A stretch of DNA of 64,000 bases, taken from positions 23,640 to 87,639 of the IMG/VR virus record IMGVR_UViG_3300037504_001427; one strand, 5' to 3'. Made by a program: the position numbers and the translations under genes. Positions 6,617 through 14,015 of the stretch are shown here, one piece after another (within the stretch, counting starts at the first letter, position 1; each line of letters begins with the position of its first letter). The notes beneath the pieces are model-generated. The model had not been told where the DNA came from and did no database searches. It saw only the letters and a list, made by a program, of their open reading frames with translations. The stretch comes from a virus.

Positions 6617-7171
6617 CGCCTGACGACGAACCCGGCGGTCCTCGGCGACGACACCGGCGGACAAAACGTCTCGGAGGCACGTCCACTGCGGCCAGGTTGC
6701 TCGTCCCAAGTAACTGCTCAAGTAATCAGGCTGGCCGAGATAGCCATCCTCACCGCCGTCGTCAGGGAGGTCTCGGATCTTGTCCTCGATGGACAGGGTG
6801 CCGGTTGCGACGGGCTCGGCAAAGCCGTCCAAACAGGGCGCCAGGTCCGCCAAGATAGTAGCCGGAATCGGATTGTTCTCGAGATCCAGATCATCGGGAT
6901 GCAAGGCAGGACCATCGTCAACAGCGACGTCTTTCTGCAAGATACCATCCAAGGCTCGGGCAAAGAGCGCTGGATGTTGAATGGAGCCATCAGCGTTCAG
7001 GTAAACGTCCGATAGAGCGGTCTGTCGTTTGTCCAGGTCATGAGCGGCAACTCGGAACTTGAGTATCCAGCGCGCTAGGCATATCCGCGTACTGGCAGAA
7101 AAAACATAGGGCTCACGCATCTGGCCCAGAGCTGCGAGCGTCCGTCGTACAGTATGTCCACTTAGTTTCAT
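6365..7171 (-). CDS. Hypothetical protein with in-frame X-Gly repeat tail
   Basis: A 268-residue reading frame. Residues 1-185 (start MKLSGHTVRRTLAALGQMRE) are an ordinary soluble protein with an acidic middle (LHPDDLDLENNP). The frame then passes VRRQAMRYPVG into a complete X-Gly repeat unit without a stop. At other junctions a TGA sits at this point, so a stop seems lost or the unit was inserted in frame. The start is uncertain: a weak GGGCCTT precedes ATG 7171, while the frame also runs upstream through repeat DNA. No family recognised. Confidence 0.55.
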   Translation of the reverse strand: MKLSGHTVRRTLAALGQMREPYVFSASTRICLARWILKFRVAAHDLDKRQTALSDVYLNADGSIQHPALFARALDGILQKDVAVDDGPALHPDDLDLENNPIPATILADLAPCLDGFAEPVATGTLSIEDKIRDLPDDGGEDGYLGQPDYLSSYLGRATWPQWTCLRDVLSAGVVAEDRRVRRQAMRYPVGDGGYGYGYGHGFGDDRDNGYGYSFGDGDGYGNGDGYGYGYGYSFGDGFGNGYGNGYGCGFGYGDGYGYGLGTVAGRR

Positions 7172-7202
7172 AAGGCCCAAGCTATTGGATCCGGCAATCG
7201 TG

Positions 7203-7271
7203 TCAAGCGTCGCGGTAGCCGAGGCCGTAGCCGTCGCTGAAGCCGTAGACGTCACCTACTGGATATCTCAT
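7203..7271 (-). CDS. X-Gly repeat minigene C1 (22 residues, degenerate)
   Basis: MRYPVGDVYGFSDGYGLGYR plus two residues, then TGA. A short solitary unit with decayed repeats and no conserved 3' ribosome-binding tract, lying between the PAPS-reductase-like gene and the following gene. Confidence 0.6.
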   Translation of the reverse strand: MRYPVGDVYGFSDGYGLGYRDA

Positions 7272-8343
7272 CGCGGCCCTCCACTGTGTGGTAACCGACG
7301 CCGTCTGGGACATAAGGTATTCCAGCAATGTCGAGAGCATCTTTGTAGCCCCAATCAAATATAGCGGCATGCCACATTTTCGGGTTGTCATGATAAAGAG
7401 ACTGAAGCGGTGTGGGGCCGGGGCGCACATGGGAGCCGAACATGCAACAGACACAGCCAGACGCCCCTCCTTTGGGCAGGATTGGGTAGATATTGTGTTG
7501 TTTTAGGTATCCGGCGATTTCGTCTTTAGTCCAAAAGCTCAGTGGATGGCAAAGCCACTCACGGTGCGCAGTGGAGTAATAGAGTGCTCCGCGTTGGAGC
7601 CACATCATTTCGCGCGAACGCGATTCCTGTACGCGAACGCCTGTGAAATGGCCCAATATTCCTAGCTTCTTGTTTAAGCGGTGCATTGGCTTTTTCTTCA
7701 GTTCATCACAACAACGGCTTCCCGCTAAACCAATCCCGGCTTGGCGAAGCAGTTCAGCCGCCGCATGTAACTCCTGCGGAACGCGGAGTAAATGTGCGCG
7801 ATTCCCAGTGGCCACATATTTGTCCACTTTTTGCCCTATGACCTTGGACCATAACGGAACGCCGACTTTTTGCCAAACCTCACGCGGACGAAGAGCCGGG
7901 TATGCGACGTGCAACGAAACGCCCCTCTCCCTCAGCCATTGCTTCCAATGTTTTATCTGCGCCTTGGTCTCTGGATATTCCAGGCGGGTATCGCTCGTGA
8001 TGTGCGGGATCGCGAGCTTCAGTCGCTCGACCATAAGATGTGACAGCACGGTGCTGTCTTTCCCGCCGCTATAACTCAGCGCCCAGCAGTGCGGCAAGCG
8101 ATTAAACGCCGAGTCAATTATTTTCTCGGAGAGCGCTAGCTTCTTTTCAAACGAGAGTTTCAAGCCCGCGTTGCGCATCTCCCCACGAACGGACAGCACA
8201 TCACGCTGGTCCTGCGTCTTGTGCTTGCTTTGCCAGCCGCTCGGAAGATCCATCTCAATCCACGCGCAATCGGCTGGATCACCGGCTTCATAGGCGGCTA
8301 TCTGGTCAAGCGTTAGTCCGCGCCCGTCACCTGGATATCTCAT
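7252..8343 (-). CDS. PAPS-reductase-like PP-loop enzyme
   Basis: A 363-residue protein of the phosphoadenosine-phosphosulfate reductase (PP-loop ATPase) family common in phages. The ATP loop is ALSYSGGKDSTVLSHLM (about residue 70), and a C-terminal SGCVCCMFGSH cysteine cluster follows. Members adenylate or reduce sulfur substrates; DndC relatives act in DNA phosphorothioation. Its ATG overlaps the dpdA stop (ATGA), placing it in the 7-deazaguanine operon and hinting at a role in base or sulfur modification. The N-terminus MRYPGDGRG is a remnant of the repeat-unit start. The C-terminus (HTVEGRDEISSR) is the unit linker read in another frame. The precise reaction is unknown. Confidence 0.75.
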   Translation of the reverse strand: MRYPGDGRGLTLDQIAAYEAGDPADCAWIEMDLPSGWQSKHKTQDQRDVLSVRGEMRNAGLKLSFEKKLALSEKIIDSAFNRLPHCWALSYSGGKDSTVLSHLMVERLKLAIPHITSDTRLEYPETKAQIKHWKQWLRERGVSLHVAYPALRPREVWQKVGVPLWSKVIGQKVDKYVATGNRAHLLRVPQELHAAAELLRQAGIGLAGSRCCDELKKKPMHRLNKKLGILGHFTGVRVQESRSREMMWLQRGALYYSTAHREWLCHPLSFWTKDEIAGYLKQHNIYPILPKGGASGCVCCMFGSHVRPGPTPLQSLYHDNPKMWHAAIFDWGYKDALDIAGIPYVPDGVGYHTVEGRDEISSR

Positions 8344-10340
8344 CGCGGCCACTCATCTATCCACGAAAAGCGATCACCACGCAAGAGGCGTCCGATAACC
8401 TCATAAAACACATGGGTGTTATGGAATCCACGGCGGCGATTGCGATTATTGCCGCGGAAGATAACCACCTGTATTCCGCATTGTTTGCAAATGTCGCACC
8501 CACAGGAATCCCAGGGGCGCTCCTCCAGCACTCGGCGAATGCGGTCTTCCGTTCCGGGGCGTTTACCAGCAAGGAGCGTATCGTATTCGACCAGATGTCG
8601 AACCAGTGTTGGGGGCGGCGATGTTTTATTGAATGTACCATAGGCGGCCAGTCCGGTCAAACAATCATGCTCGAGCTTGACGAGGGCATTTTGGGTTATT
8701 GCCCCATCTTCGAGTAGGCGTTTTATCCGGAAACTACTGGGGCACATCTTGCTAGGATTCTTGGGATCTTCCTTGACAGCTTGGGGAACACGGATCGCCG
8801 GGTACCAACCATTTTCCGTGAGATAATTGAGGTTATTGCCTAACCATGCTTTGCGCAGCGCGGATGTACTGTCGATACTGGTAACGCCCAGATCGGCAAA
8901 GGCGCGAATAGCAGCGAGGCGTGCCAATCCGAAGAGGTGGATGCGCAGCGACGTTGGCACCACTGCACGAACGGCCTTGACGATTTCGATCACTTCCCTC
9001 GTCGTTCTGCGCACCAAGCCGCCAAGGCCAATGTAGTCGTATCCCATTTCAACATATTGCACCGCAGCTTTGGCGTAGGACTGCGGGTCCCATCCCTGAA
9101 CAGCGCCGATAGGCGTCCAACTCAACCCGCGCTTGCGGTGCAGAGCAAGAAAGTCGCGCGCGTTTCTTATTGTCAGATCGTAGCGATATTTGTTTTGATC
9201 CTCAAAGGCAGGCACCACGAGGTGGTCCACCGAGACCCCCATGTCGAACCCGAGGCGCGTATAGTAATCAGCCACGTCCTCTGTGGTGTAGGGTGGATCC
9301 TTCTCGGTGATATAATCGAATGCGCCGCAATCGCCCATGACCGTGTAGTCGCGGGGGACGCGCAGGTAGCGATGGATGCCCAGGGCGTTAACGGCCTTGG
9401 CCTTTTTTTTGCCCTTTTCGGCCACTACGCGCGAAACCAGAATTCCATCGTAGCGGGGCCCTGCACCGTACATCTGGTGCGCGTAGACTTGGTTGCCCCA
9501 ATGACCACGCCCCCCGGAATGAGTGTCGTGTTCGAAATCGTAATTCAGGTCGACCTGATCATCCCATTCTGGAATGAAGTAGCGGAGGCTGCGCGATGCG
9601 GACTCTTTGTGCCAGGCCTCGGAGATCGCTATCACGCGATCTAGCTCCCGCCGACCGTCTTCAAGTGATGGCAGAAGATCATCAATCCGCTGCCAGTATG
9701 CTGGTCCCTTTTCGGCATCCATGGTCATCAACATCCGCCTCACCAGTTCACCCTTCAAGCCCACCAGGGCGCAAGAGAACCGTTTCGCCTCAGGATTGGA
9801 GAGGGTGACATAGCGCATGCCAGCGATTTCGGGAAGGCGTTTGCGGATGGCGGCGCCGCAGAAAGCGATCACCGGACCAGCGCAGATGACCGATGCATCC
9901 AGGGCGCAGGCCTCCAGGTACGGGTCGCCCAGCAGCAGCAGGGTCAGATCCGCCTTGTGGGCTAGGAGTTTGCGTATGGCCTGCGGTACCTGCAGAAAAT
10001 CGGCCCACTCGCGCAGGGCGGGTTTTCCCATGCCCTGGAAAGTGACCTCGTAAGGCGCGATGATCTGATCGCCGGGGATCAGTCCGTAGCCTGCGGAGAG
10101 GATATGCAGATCGACCCAATAATCGCCTTTGGCCCGCAGGGCCTGCACGCCACGCATCAGACGCCGGTGTTGCTGTCCGGTGTACATCTCCTCGGCCGGC
10201 AACAGATAATCCTTCAGTCCTGCTTCCAACTTTTCGAATTTCTTGGTACCCAGCAGTCGGAAATCGTCCTGGATGAGCTGCGCGTCCGGCTTGTGGGCCT
10301 TTTGGCCGGTGCAGGAGGTAATGATGAGAATGCGTTTCAT
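8340..10340 (-). CDS. dpdA: DpdA: 7-deazaguanine DNA base-exchange enzyme (TGT-like)
   Basis: A 666-residue protein with two parts. Residues 1-160 (MKRILIITSCTGQKAHKPDAQ, HILSAGYGLI) form a DUF6884-like domain. From about residue 225 a tRNA-guanine-transglycosylase-like barrel follows, with MGDCGAFDYI (candidate catalytic Asp), GVSVDHLV and YDYIGLGGLVRRT. The C-terminus has CGCDIC with a downstream His, the likely zinc site. DpdA proteins swap guanine in DNA for a 7-deazaguanine such as preQ0. Position just after folE2 (ATGA overlap) and near queC supports this. The start at 10340 is chosen by that overlap. QueD and QueE are not in the window. Confidence 0.9.
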   Translation of the reverse strand: MKRILIITSCTGQKAHKPDAQLIQDDFRLLGTKKFEKLEAGLKDYLLPAEEMYTGQQHRRLMRGVQALRAKGDYWVDLHILSAGYGLIPGDQIIAPYEVTFQGMGKPALREWADFLQVPQAIRKLLAHKADLTLLLLGDPYLEACALDASVICAGPVIAFCGAAIRKRLPEIAGMRYVTLSNPEAKRFSCALVGLKGELVRRMLMTMDAEKGPAYWQRIDDLLPSLEDGRRELDRVIAISEAWHKESASRSLRYFIPEWDDQVDLNYDFEHDTHSGGRGHWGNQVYAHQMYGAGPRYDGILVSRVVAEKGKKKAKAVNALGIHRYLRVPRDYTVMGDCGAFDYITEKDPPYTTEDVADYYTRLGFDMGVSVDHLVVPAFEDQNKYRYDLTIRNARDFLALHRKRGLSWTPIGAVQGWDPQSYAKAAVQYVEMGYDYIGLGGLVRRTTREVIEIVKAVRAVVPTSLRIHLFGLARLAAIRAFADLGVTSIDSTSALRKAWLGNNLNYLTENGWYPAIRVPQAVKEDPKNPSKMCPSSFRIKRLLEDGAITQNALVKLEHDCLTGLAAYGTFNKTSPPPTLVRHLVEYDTLLAGKRPGTEDRIRRVLEERPWDSCGCDICKQCGIQVVIFRGNNRNRRRGFHNTHVFYEVIGRLLRGDRFSWIDEWPR

Positions 10341-11119
10341 CCGGAGCGCTCCCATTCGATAATGGCGAAAGCGTCGTGGTTGTGGATCGATTCGTGGTTG
10401 TCGGCTTCGACTCGAAACCAGGTCGTGCGCGGGTCGTCCATCAAGTGGGCGGCAATGTCCCGTACCACATCCTCGACGAACCGCGGGTTGTCGTAGGCCT
10501 GCATCGTGACGTGACGTTCGTCTGCGCGCTTGAGGATCGGATAGACCGGAGCCGAGGCACAGGCGCCGACCAGCCCTACGACCTCTTCGATCCAGATGAT
10601 CTGGGGGCTGCGAATCTCAACCACGACGTCACCGCGTTGGTTGTGCGCGCCGTAATCACTGATGGCCTTGGAGCAGGGGCACAAGTTGGTCACCGGAATG
10701 CGAACGCCGAGGACGAAGTCGAAGGCCGACCTGTCTACGGTCGCATCGAACCAGCAGTCGTAATCCATCAGGCCGGTCATGCCGGTGGCGGGGGCGGCGC
10801 GTTCGATGAAGTACGGGAAATCGACACGAACCTGGGCCCGCTCAGCGCCAAGCCGTTGTTGGAGGTCCGCCAGCAGCGCGGGAATGGTACGCATGGTCAG
10901 CTCGCCCCGATGCTCCTCGAGCGCCTGCAGGAACCGACTCATGTGAGTGCCTTTAAACCGATGCGGCAGAGCCACCGAGAGCGAGACCTGGGCCACGGTG
11001 TGCTGAGGATCACCGCCCTGGGTCATCACTGTGATGGGGTAGCGCAGGTCCCGCACGCCAACCCGGTCGATGGCGATGCCACGCTGATCTTCACTGGCTT
11101 GAGTATCGGCAAGATTCAC
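10337..11119 (-). CDS. folE2: GTP cyclohydrolase IB (FolE2)
   Basis: A 260-residue protein of the GCYH-IB family. Diagnostic are the zinc-binding and active-site segment PVTNLCPCSKAISDYGAHNQ (about residues 146-165), the N-terminal TVAQVSLSVALPHRFKGTHMSRF, and the C-terminal histidine region NHESIHNHDAFAIIEW. It converts GTP to dihydroneopterin triphosphate, the first step towards preQ0. It is translationally coupled on both sides: ATGA with queC upstream and ATGA with dpdA downstream. Length is normal for the family. Confidence 0.92.
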   Translation of the reverse strand: MNLADTQASEDQRGIAIDRVGVRDLRYPITVMTQGGDPQHTVAQVSLSVALPHRFKGTHMSRFLQALEEHRGELTMRTIPALLADLQQRLGAERAQVRVDFPYFIERAAPATGMTGLMDYDCWFDATVDRSAFDFVLGVRIPVTNLCPCSKAISDYGAHNQRGDVVVEIRSPQIIWIEEVVGLVGACASAPVYPILKRADERHVTMQAYDNPRFVEDVVRDIAAHLMDDPRTTWFRVEADNHESIHNHDAFAIIEWERSG

Positions 11120-11796
11120 GAGGTGCCTCCTAGGCGAACCAAGAGTGGGTCAGGAATACCGGCCTCGGCAAAGCCCTTCGCCCGCAGTTGGCAGGCTGGG
11201 CACTGCCCGCAGGGCGGCACCTGGCCGTTATAGCAGGTGTGGCTGTGGGCCAGCAGATCCAGCGCGCCAACCTCTTGAGCCAGTCGCACCGAGTCGGCCT
11301 TGCTCAAGTGCATGAGCGGGGTGTGGATGGTGATGCCATGCTCCATCCCTGCACGGATGGTGCCTTGGAGCGACTGCATGGTGGTTTCCCGGCAATCCGG
11401 ATAACCCGAGTAGTCGGTCTGACAGACGCCGGTAACCAGCTCGGTCACCTTAAGTTGGTAGGCCCAGGCAGCAGCAAGGGTCAAGAATACCAGGTTGCGG
11501 CCGGGGACGAAGGTGTTGGGCAGACCACGTTCAGATTCGTCACCCACCGATTGACCCTCAACAGGATCGGAGTCGGCCAGCATGGCTGTTCCGCCGAGGG
11601 CAGCTAAGCTGCTGACGGGGACGATGCGGTGTTGAGTGACGCCTGCCTTTTCGGCAATGATCTTGGCAGACTCTAGTTCGGCCCGATGACGCTGACCATA
11701 GTCGAAGGTGATAGCGTGCAGATTCTGGTAGCGGGAGCGCGCCCAGCCCAGACAAGTGGTCGAGTCCTGTCCGCCAGATAATACCACCACGATCAT
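11116..11796 (-). CDS. queC: 7-cyano-7-deazaguanine synthase (QueC)
   Basis: A 226-residue protein with all family signatures. The PP-loop is VVVLSGGQDSTTCL at the N-terminus, followed by TFDYGQRH, NTFVPGRNLVFL, and the zinc site CYNGQVPPCGQCPAC near the C-terminus. It makes preQ0 from CDG and ammonia. Its ATG directly follows the TAG of minigene D1, whose GGTGGAGGGAAG tail is the only visible ribosome-binding sequence, so a repeat unit supplies translation initiation for queC. It is followed by folE2 with ATGA overlap. Confidence 0.93.
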   Translation of the reverse strand: MIVVVLSGGQDSTTCLGWARSRYQNLHAITFDYGQRHRAELESAKIIAEKAGVTQHRIVPVSSLAALGGTAMLADSDPVEGQSVGDESERGLPNTFVPGRNLVFLTLAAAWAYQLKVTELVTGVCQTDYSGYPDCRETTMQSLQGTIRAGMEHGITIHTPLMHLSKADSVRLAQEVGALDLLAHSHTCYNGQVPPCGQCPACQLRAKGFAEAGIPDPLLVRLGGTS

Positions 11797-11898
11797 CTAT
11801 CTTCCCTCCACCGTGCTAATGCCGCCGCCGTGGCCGAAGCCAAAGCCGTGGCCGAAGCCGTAGCCGAAGCCGTGGCCGTCACCTACTGGATATCTCAT
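11797..11898 (-). CDS. X-Gly repeat minigene D1
   Basis: 33 residues (MRYPVGDGHGFGYG..., end GGGISTVEGR), stop TAG. Its 3' end GGTGGAGGGAAG is the ribosome-binding site of queC, which starts at the very next base. Confidence 0.75.
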   Translation of the reverse strand: MRYPVGDGHGFGYGFGHGFGFGHGGGISTVEGR

Positions 11899-11906
11899 CG
11901 CATCAT
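11895..11906 (-). CDS. Three-codon start-stop bridge Met-Met-Arg
   Basis: ATG ATG CGA TGA. Its ATG overlaps the TGA of D2 and its TGA overlaps the ATG of D1, so ribosomes could relay across. The same 12-base bridge occurs at 13266-13277 and 14004-14015. Confidence 0.4.
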   Translation of the reverse strand: MMR

Positions 11907-12181
11907 CTCCAGGCCTCCACTGTGCCGTAGCCGTTGCCGTGGCCGTAGCCGTTGCCGTAGCCGTTGCCATAGCCGTCGCCGTAGCCGTAGCCGTAGCCGT
12001 TGCCGTAGCCGTCGCCGTAGCCGTAGCCGTCGCCGAAGCCGTCGCCGAAGCCGTAACCGTAACCGTAGCCGTAGCCGTAGCCGTCGCCGAAGCCGTAGCC
12101 GTCGCCGAAGCCACCGCCGAAGCCGAAGCCGTAGCCGAAGCCGTGGCCGAAGCCGAAGCCGTCACCTACTGGATAGTTCAT
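11903..12181 (-). CDS. X-Gly repeat minigene D2
   Basis: 92 residues, MNYPVGDG start, GTVEAWR end. Dominated by Tyr-Gly, Phe-Gly and Asp-Gly. The N-terminal block GFGFGHGFGYGFGFGGGFG recurs in D5 and D11. Confidence 0.75.
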   Translation of the reverse strand: MNYPVGDGFGFGHGFGYGFGFGGGFGDGYGFGDGYGYGYGYGYGFGDGFGDGYGYGDGYGNGYGYGYGDGYGNGYGNGYGHGNGYGTVEAWR

Positions 12182-12218
12182 CGCCCACCTCCCACTGTGC
12201 CGAAGCCGTCACCTTCAT
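12162..12218 (-). CDS. Short frame-altered unit D3
   Basis: MKVTASAQWEVGDELSSR: its ATG overlaps the stop of D4, but the frame leaves the X-Gly phase and runs through the ribosome site and start of D2, ending at the TGA in AGTAGGTGA. It may be a decayed unit. Confidence 0.35.
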   Translation of the reverse strand: MKVTASAQWEVGDELSSR

Positions 12219-12295
12219 CGCCCACCTCCCACTGTGCCGTAGCCATCGCCGTGGCCGTGGCCGTAGCCGTTGCCATGTCCTGCTGGATATCTCAC
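12215..12295 (-). CDS. X-Gly repeat minigene D4
   Basis: 26 residues with a GTG start (VRYPAGHGNGYGHGHG...), GTVGGGR end. The GTG overlaps the TGA of the macro-domain gene (GTGA). Confidence 0.65.
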   Translation of the reverse strand: MRYPAGHGNGYGHGHGDGYGTVGGGR

Positions 12296-12762
12296 CGCCT
12301 GCCGCCGGCCTCCTGATGTGGCTCAAAGAGGTAGACCTGCACCTCTGGTTCGCGCTCGAAGGCTGTCACGATCAGGGGTTTGACCTGCTGCCAGTTCAGC
12401 CCACCAAGGCCGCAGCCGAGTGGCGGAATGGCAATCGACTGAATCTGGAAGGTCTGCACGACGGCAATCAGGTCATCCAGTCCGGTGGCGATGTCGTCCA
12501 GTTGGCTGCGCTGTCGCCAGTGGTCCTTGGTCGGGAAATTGATGATCAGCGGCGACTTGGCGCTGGTGTGCACGAACATCTTGCCCAGCTTGACCTGCCT
12601 CCGGTTGCAGGCGTCGCGGTAAGCAACGAAGTTGTCGGGCCAGGCATTCTTGAACTGGAGCGCCAGGCCCTTGCCCATCACGCCAACGGTGTTCACTGGG
12701 TTGACCAGCGCCTGAACCCGTGGTGCCCACGCCAAGATGTCGCCAGAGCAGGACTCGATCAC
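12292..12762 (-). CDS. Macro-domain ADP-ribose hydrolase-like protein (DarG type)
   Basis: A 156-residue single macro domain. SGDILAW, LVNPVNTVGVMGKGLALQFK and IPPLGCGLGGLNW are the ADP-ribose-binding loops of the DarG/ALC1-like branch, which removes ADP-ribose from DNA or proteins. In a phage it may counter DarT-type or other ADP-ribosylating defences. The start is a GTG at 12762 that overlaps the TGA of a four-codon unit remnant (Met-Arg-Tyr-Pro), giving GTGA coupling. The last residues (EAGGRR) come from the repeat-unit ribosome-binding tract. No DarT-like toxin is next to it. Confidence 0.85.
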   Translation of the reverse strand: MIESCSGDILAWAPRVQALVNPVNTVGVMGKGLALQFKNAWPDNFVAYRDACNRRQVKLGKMFVHTSAKSPLIINFPTKDHWRQRSQLDDIATGLDDLIAVVQTFQIQSIAIPPLGCGLGGLNWQQVKPLIVTAFEREPEVQVYLFEPHQEAGGRR

Positions 12763-12773
12763 GGATACCTCAT
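12759..12773 (-). CDS. Four-codon unit remnant Met-Arg-Tyr-Pro
   Basis: ATG AGG TAT CCG TGA: the conserved start of the repeat units with the whole body deleted. Its ATG overlaps the stop of D5 and its TGA overlaps the GTG start of the macro-domain gene, so the start-stop relay is kept. Confidence 0.5.
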   Translation of the reverse strand: MRYP

Positions 12774-13030
12774 CGCCTGCCTGCCGCTGTGCCGAGCCCG
12801 TAGCCGTAGCCGTCGCCGGTGCCGTAGCCGGTGCCGTAGCCGGTGCCGTAGTCGGAGCCGGTGCCGGTGCTGTCGCCGTCGCCGTCGCCGTAGCCGTCGC
12901 CGAAGCCGTCGCCGAAGCCGTAGTCGGAGCCGTGGCCGTAGCCGTAGCCGTCGCCGAAGCCACCGCCGAAGCCGAAGCCGTAGCCGAAGCCATAGCCGAA
13001 GCCGAAGCCGGCACCTACTGGGTATCTCAT
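12770..13030 (-). CDS. X-Gly repeat minigene D5
   Basis: 86 residues, MRYPVGAG start, GTAAGRR end. The 3' 128 bases (12787-12914) are identical to the end of the HTH-fusion gene at 56511-57104 (56528-56655). Confidence 0.75.
   Translation of the reverse strand: MRYPVGAGFGFGYGFGYGFGFGGGFGDGYGYGHGSDYGFGDGFGDGYGDGDGDSTGTGSDYGTGYGTGYGTGDGYGYGLGTAAGRR
12787..12914. repeat. 128-bp exact repeat, copy 1 (second copy 56528-56655)
   Basis: Base-for-base identity with 56528-56655 over 128 bases, including non-periodic landmarks such as GTAGTCGGAGCC and GGTGCTGTCGCC. It is therefore true copying rather than chance similarity of simple repeats. Confidence 0.95.
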
Positions 13031-13269
13031 CGCCTGCCCGCCACTGTGCCGAGCCCGAAGCCGAAGCCGTATCCGTTGCCGAAGCCGTCGCCGTAGCCGT
13101 CGCCGCTGCTGTTGCCGTTGCCGTTGCCGTTGCCACCACCGAAGCCGTCGCCGTTGCCGAAGCCGTCGCCGAAGCCGTCGCCACTGCTGTTACCGCGACT
13201 GTCGCCGTTGCCGTTGCCGTTGCCGCAGCCGTAGCCGAAGCCGAAGCCGTCACCTACTGGATATCTCAT
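13027..13269 (-). CDS. X-Gly repeat minigene D6
   Basis: 80 residues, MRYPVGDG start, GTVAGRR end. Asn-Gly rich, with GDSRGNSSGDG and a second NSSGDG (paired Ser codons replacing Gly). Confidence 0.75.
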   Translation of the reverse strand: MRYPVGDGFGFGYGCGNGNGNGDSRGNSSGDGFGDGFGNGDGFGGGNGNGNGNSSGDGYGDGFGNGYGFGFGLGTVAGRR

Positions 13270-13277
13270 CGCATCAT
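13266..13277 (-). CDS. Three-codon start-stop bridge Met-Met-Arg
   Basis: Same 12-base bridge as at 11895, linking D7 to D6 by two ATGA overlaps. Confidence 0.4.
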   Translation of the reverse strand: MMR

Positions 13278-13540
13278 CTCCAGGCCTCCACTGTGCCGTG
13301 GCCGTGGCCGTAGCCGTTGCCGAAGCCGTCGCCGTCGCCGTAGCCGTCGCCGTTGCCGTTGCCGTAGCCGTCGCCGTCGCCGTAGCTGTCGCCGAAGCCG
13401 TATCCGTTGCCGAAGCCGTCGCCGTTGCCGTTGCCGTAGCCGTCGCCGTCGCCGTAGCCGTCGCCGTAGCTGTAGCCGTAGCTGTCGCCGTGGCCGTAAC
13501 CGTAGCTGTCGCCGCTGCCGTCACCTACTGGATAGTTCAT
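13274..13540 (-). CDS. X-Gly repeat minigene D7
   Basis: 88 residues, MNYPVGDG start, GTVEAWR end. It has repeated GDSYGYG blocks (AGC Ser in place of GGC Gly). Confidence 0.75.
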   Translation of the reverse strand: MNYPVGDGSGDSYGYGHGDSYGYSYGDGYGDGDGYGNGNGDGFGNGYGFGDSYGDGDGYGNGNGDGYGDGDGFGNGYGHGHGTVEAWR

Positions 13541-13583
13541 TGCCCACCTCCCATCCGTAGCCGTCACCTACTGGGTATCTCAT
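13521..13583 (-). CDS. Short frame-altered unit D8
   Basis: 20 residues: MRYPVGDGYG, then through the GGGAGGTGGGCA ribosome site and start of D7 in another frame to a TGA. It overlaps the stop of D9 (ATGA). Like D3, a truncated unit. Confidence 0.4.
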   Translation of the reverse strand: MRYPVGDGYGWEVGNELSSR

Positions 13584-13750
13584 CGCCTGCTCGCCGCTGT
13601 ACCGAGCCCGAAGCCGAAGCCGTATCCGTTGCCGAAGCCGTCGCCGTAGCTGTCGCCGTAGCCGTTGCCGTTGCCGCGACTGTCGCCGTTGCCGTTATCG
13701 TTGCCGCAGCCGTAGCCGAAGCCGTAGCCGCCACCTACTGGATATCTCAT
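13580..13750 (-). CDS. X-Gly repeat minigene D9
   Basis: 56 residues, MRYPVGGG start, GTAASRR end. It contains GNDNGNGDSRGNG and closely resembles the ends of D6. Confidence 0.75.
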   Translation of the reverse strand: MRYPVGGGYGFGYGCGNDNGNGDSRGNGNGYGDSYGDGFGNGYGFGFGLGTAASRR

Positions 13751-14007
13751 CACCCACCTCCCACTGTGCCGTGGCCGTTGCCGTTGCCGTCGATGTCGCC
13801 GTAGCCGTTGCCGTAGCCGGCGCCGAAGCCGTAGCCGTAGCCGAAGCCGGCGCCGTCGCCGGAACCGTCGCCGAAACCGTCGCCGAAGCCGGAGCCTTCG
13901 CCGTCGCCGTCGCCGTCGCCGTAGCCGTAGCCGTCGCCGTAGCCGTCGCTGTCACCGAAGCCGTCGCCGAAGCCGAAGCCGCAGCCGTCACCTACTGGAT
14001 ATCTCAT
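13750..14007 (-). CDS. X-Gly repeat minigene D10
   Basis: 85 residues, MRYPVGDG start, GTVGGG end, joined to D9 by TGATG. It includes a GDIDGNGNGHG block (ATC Ile codon) shared with D12. Confidence 0.75.
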   Translation of the reverse strand: MRYPVGDGCGFGFGDGFGDSDGYGDGYGYGDGDGDGEGSGFGDGFGDGSGDGAGFGYGYGFGAGYGNGYGDIDGNGNGHGTVGGG

Positions 14008-14015
14008 CGCATCAT
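14004..14015 (-). CDS. Three-codon start-stop bridge Met-Met-Arg
   Basis: Third copy of the 12-base bridge, linking D11 to D10. Confidence 0.4.
   Translation of the reverse strand: MMR

Larger units (their letters stand above)
11797..12295 (-). repeat. Array D, left part: X-Gly minigenes D1-D4 between queC and the macro-domain gene
   Basis: Four units, two of full type (D1, D2) and two short or frame-altered (D3, D4). D2 and D1 are bridged by a three-codon start-stop (Met-Met-Arg). The unit starts vary: ATGAGATATCC, ATGAACTATCC, GTGAGATATCC. Confidence 0.9.
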
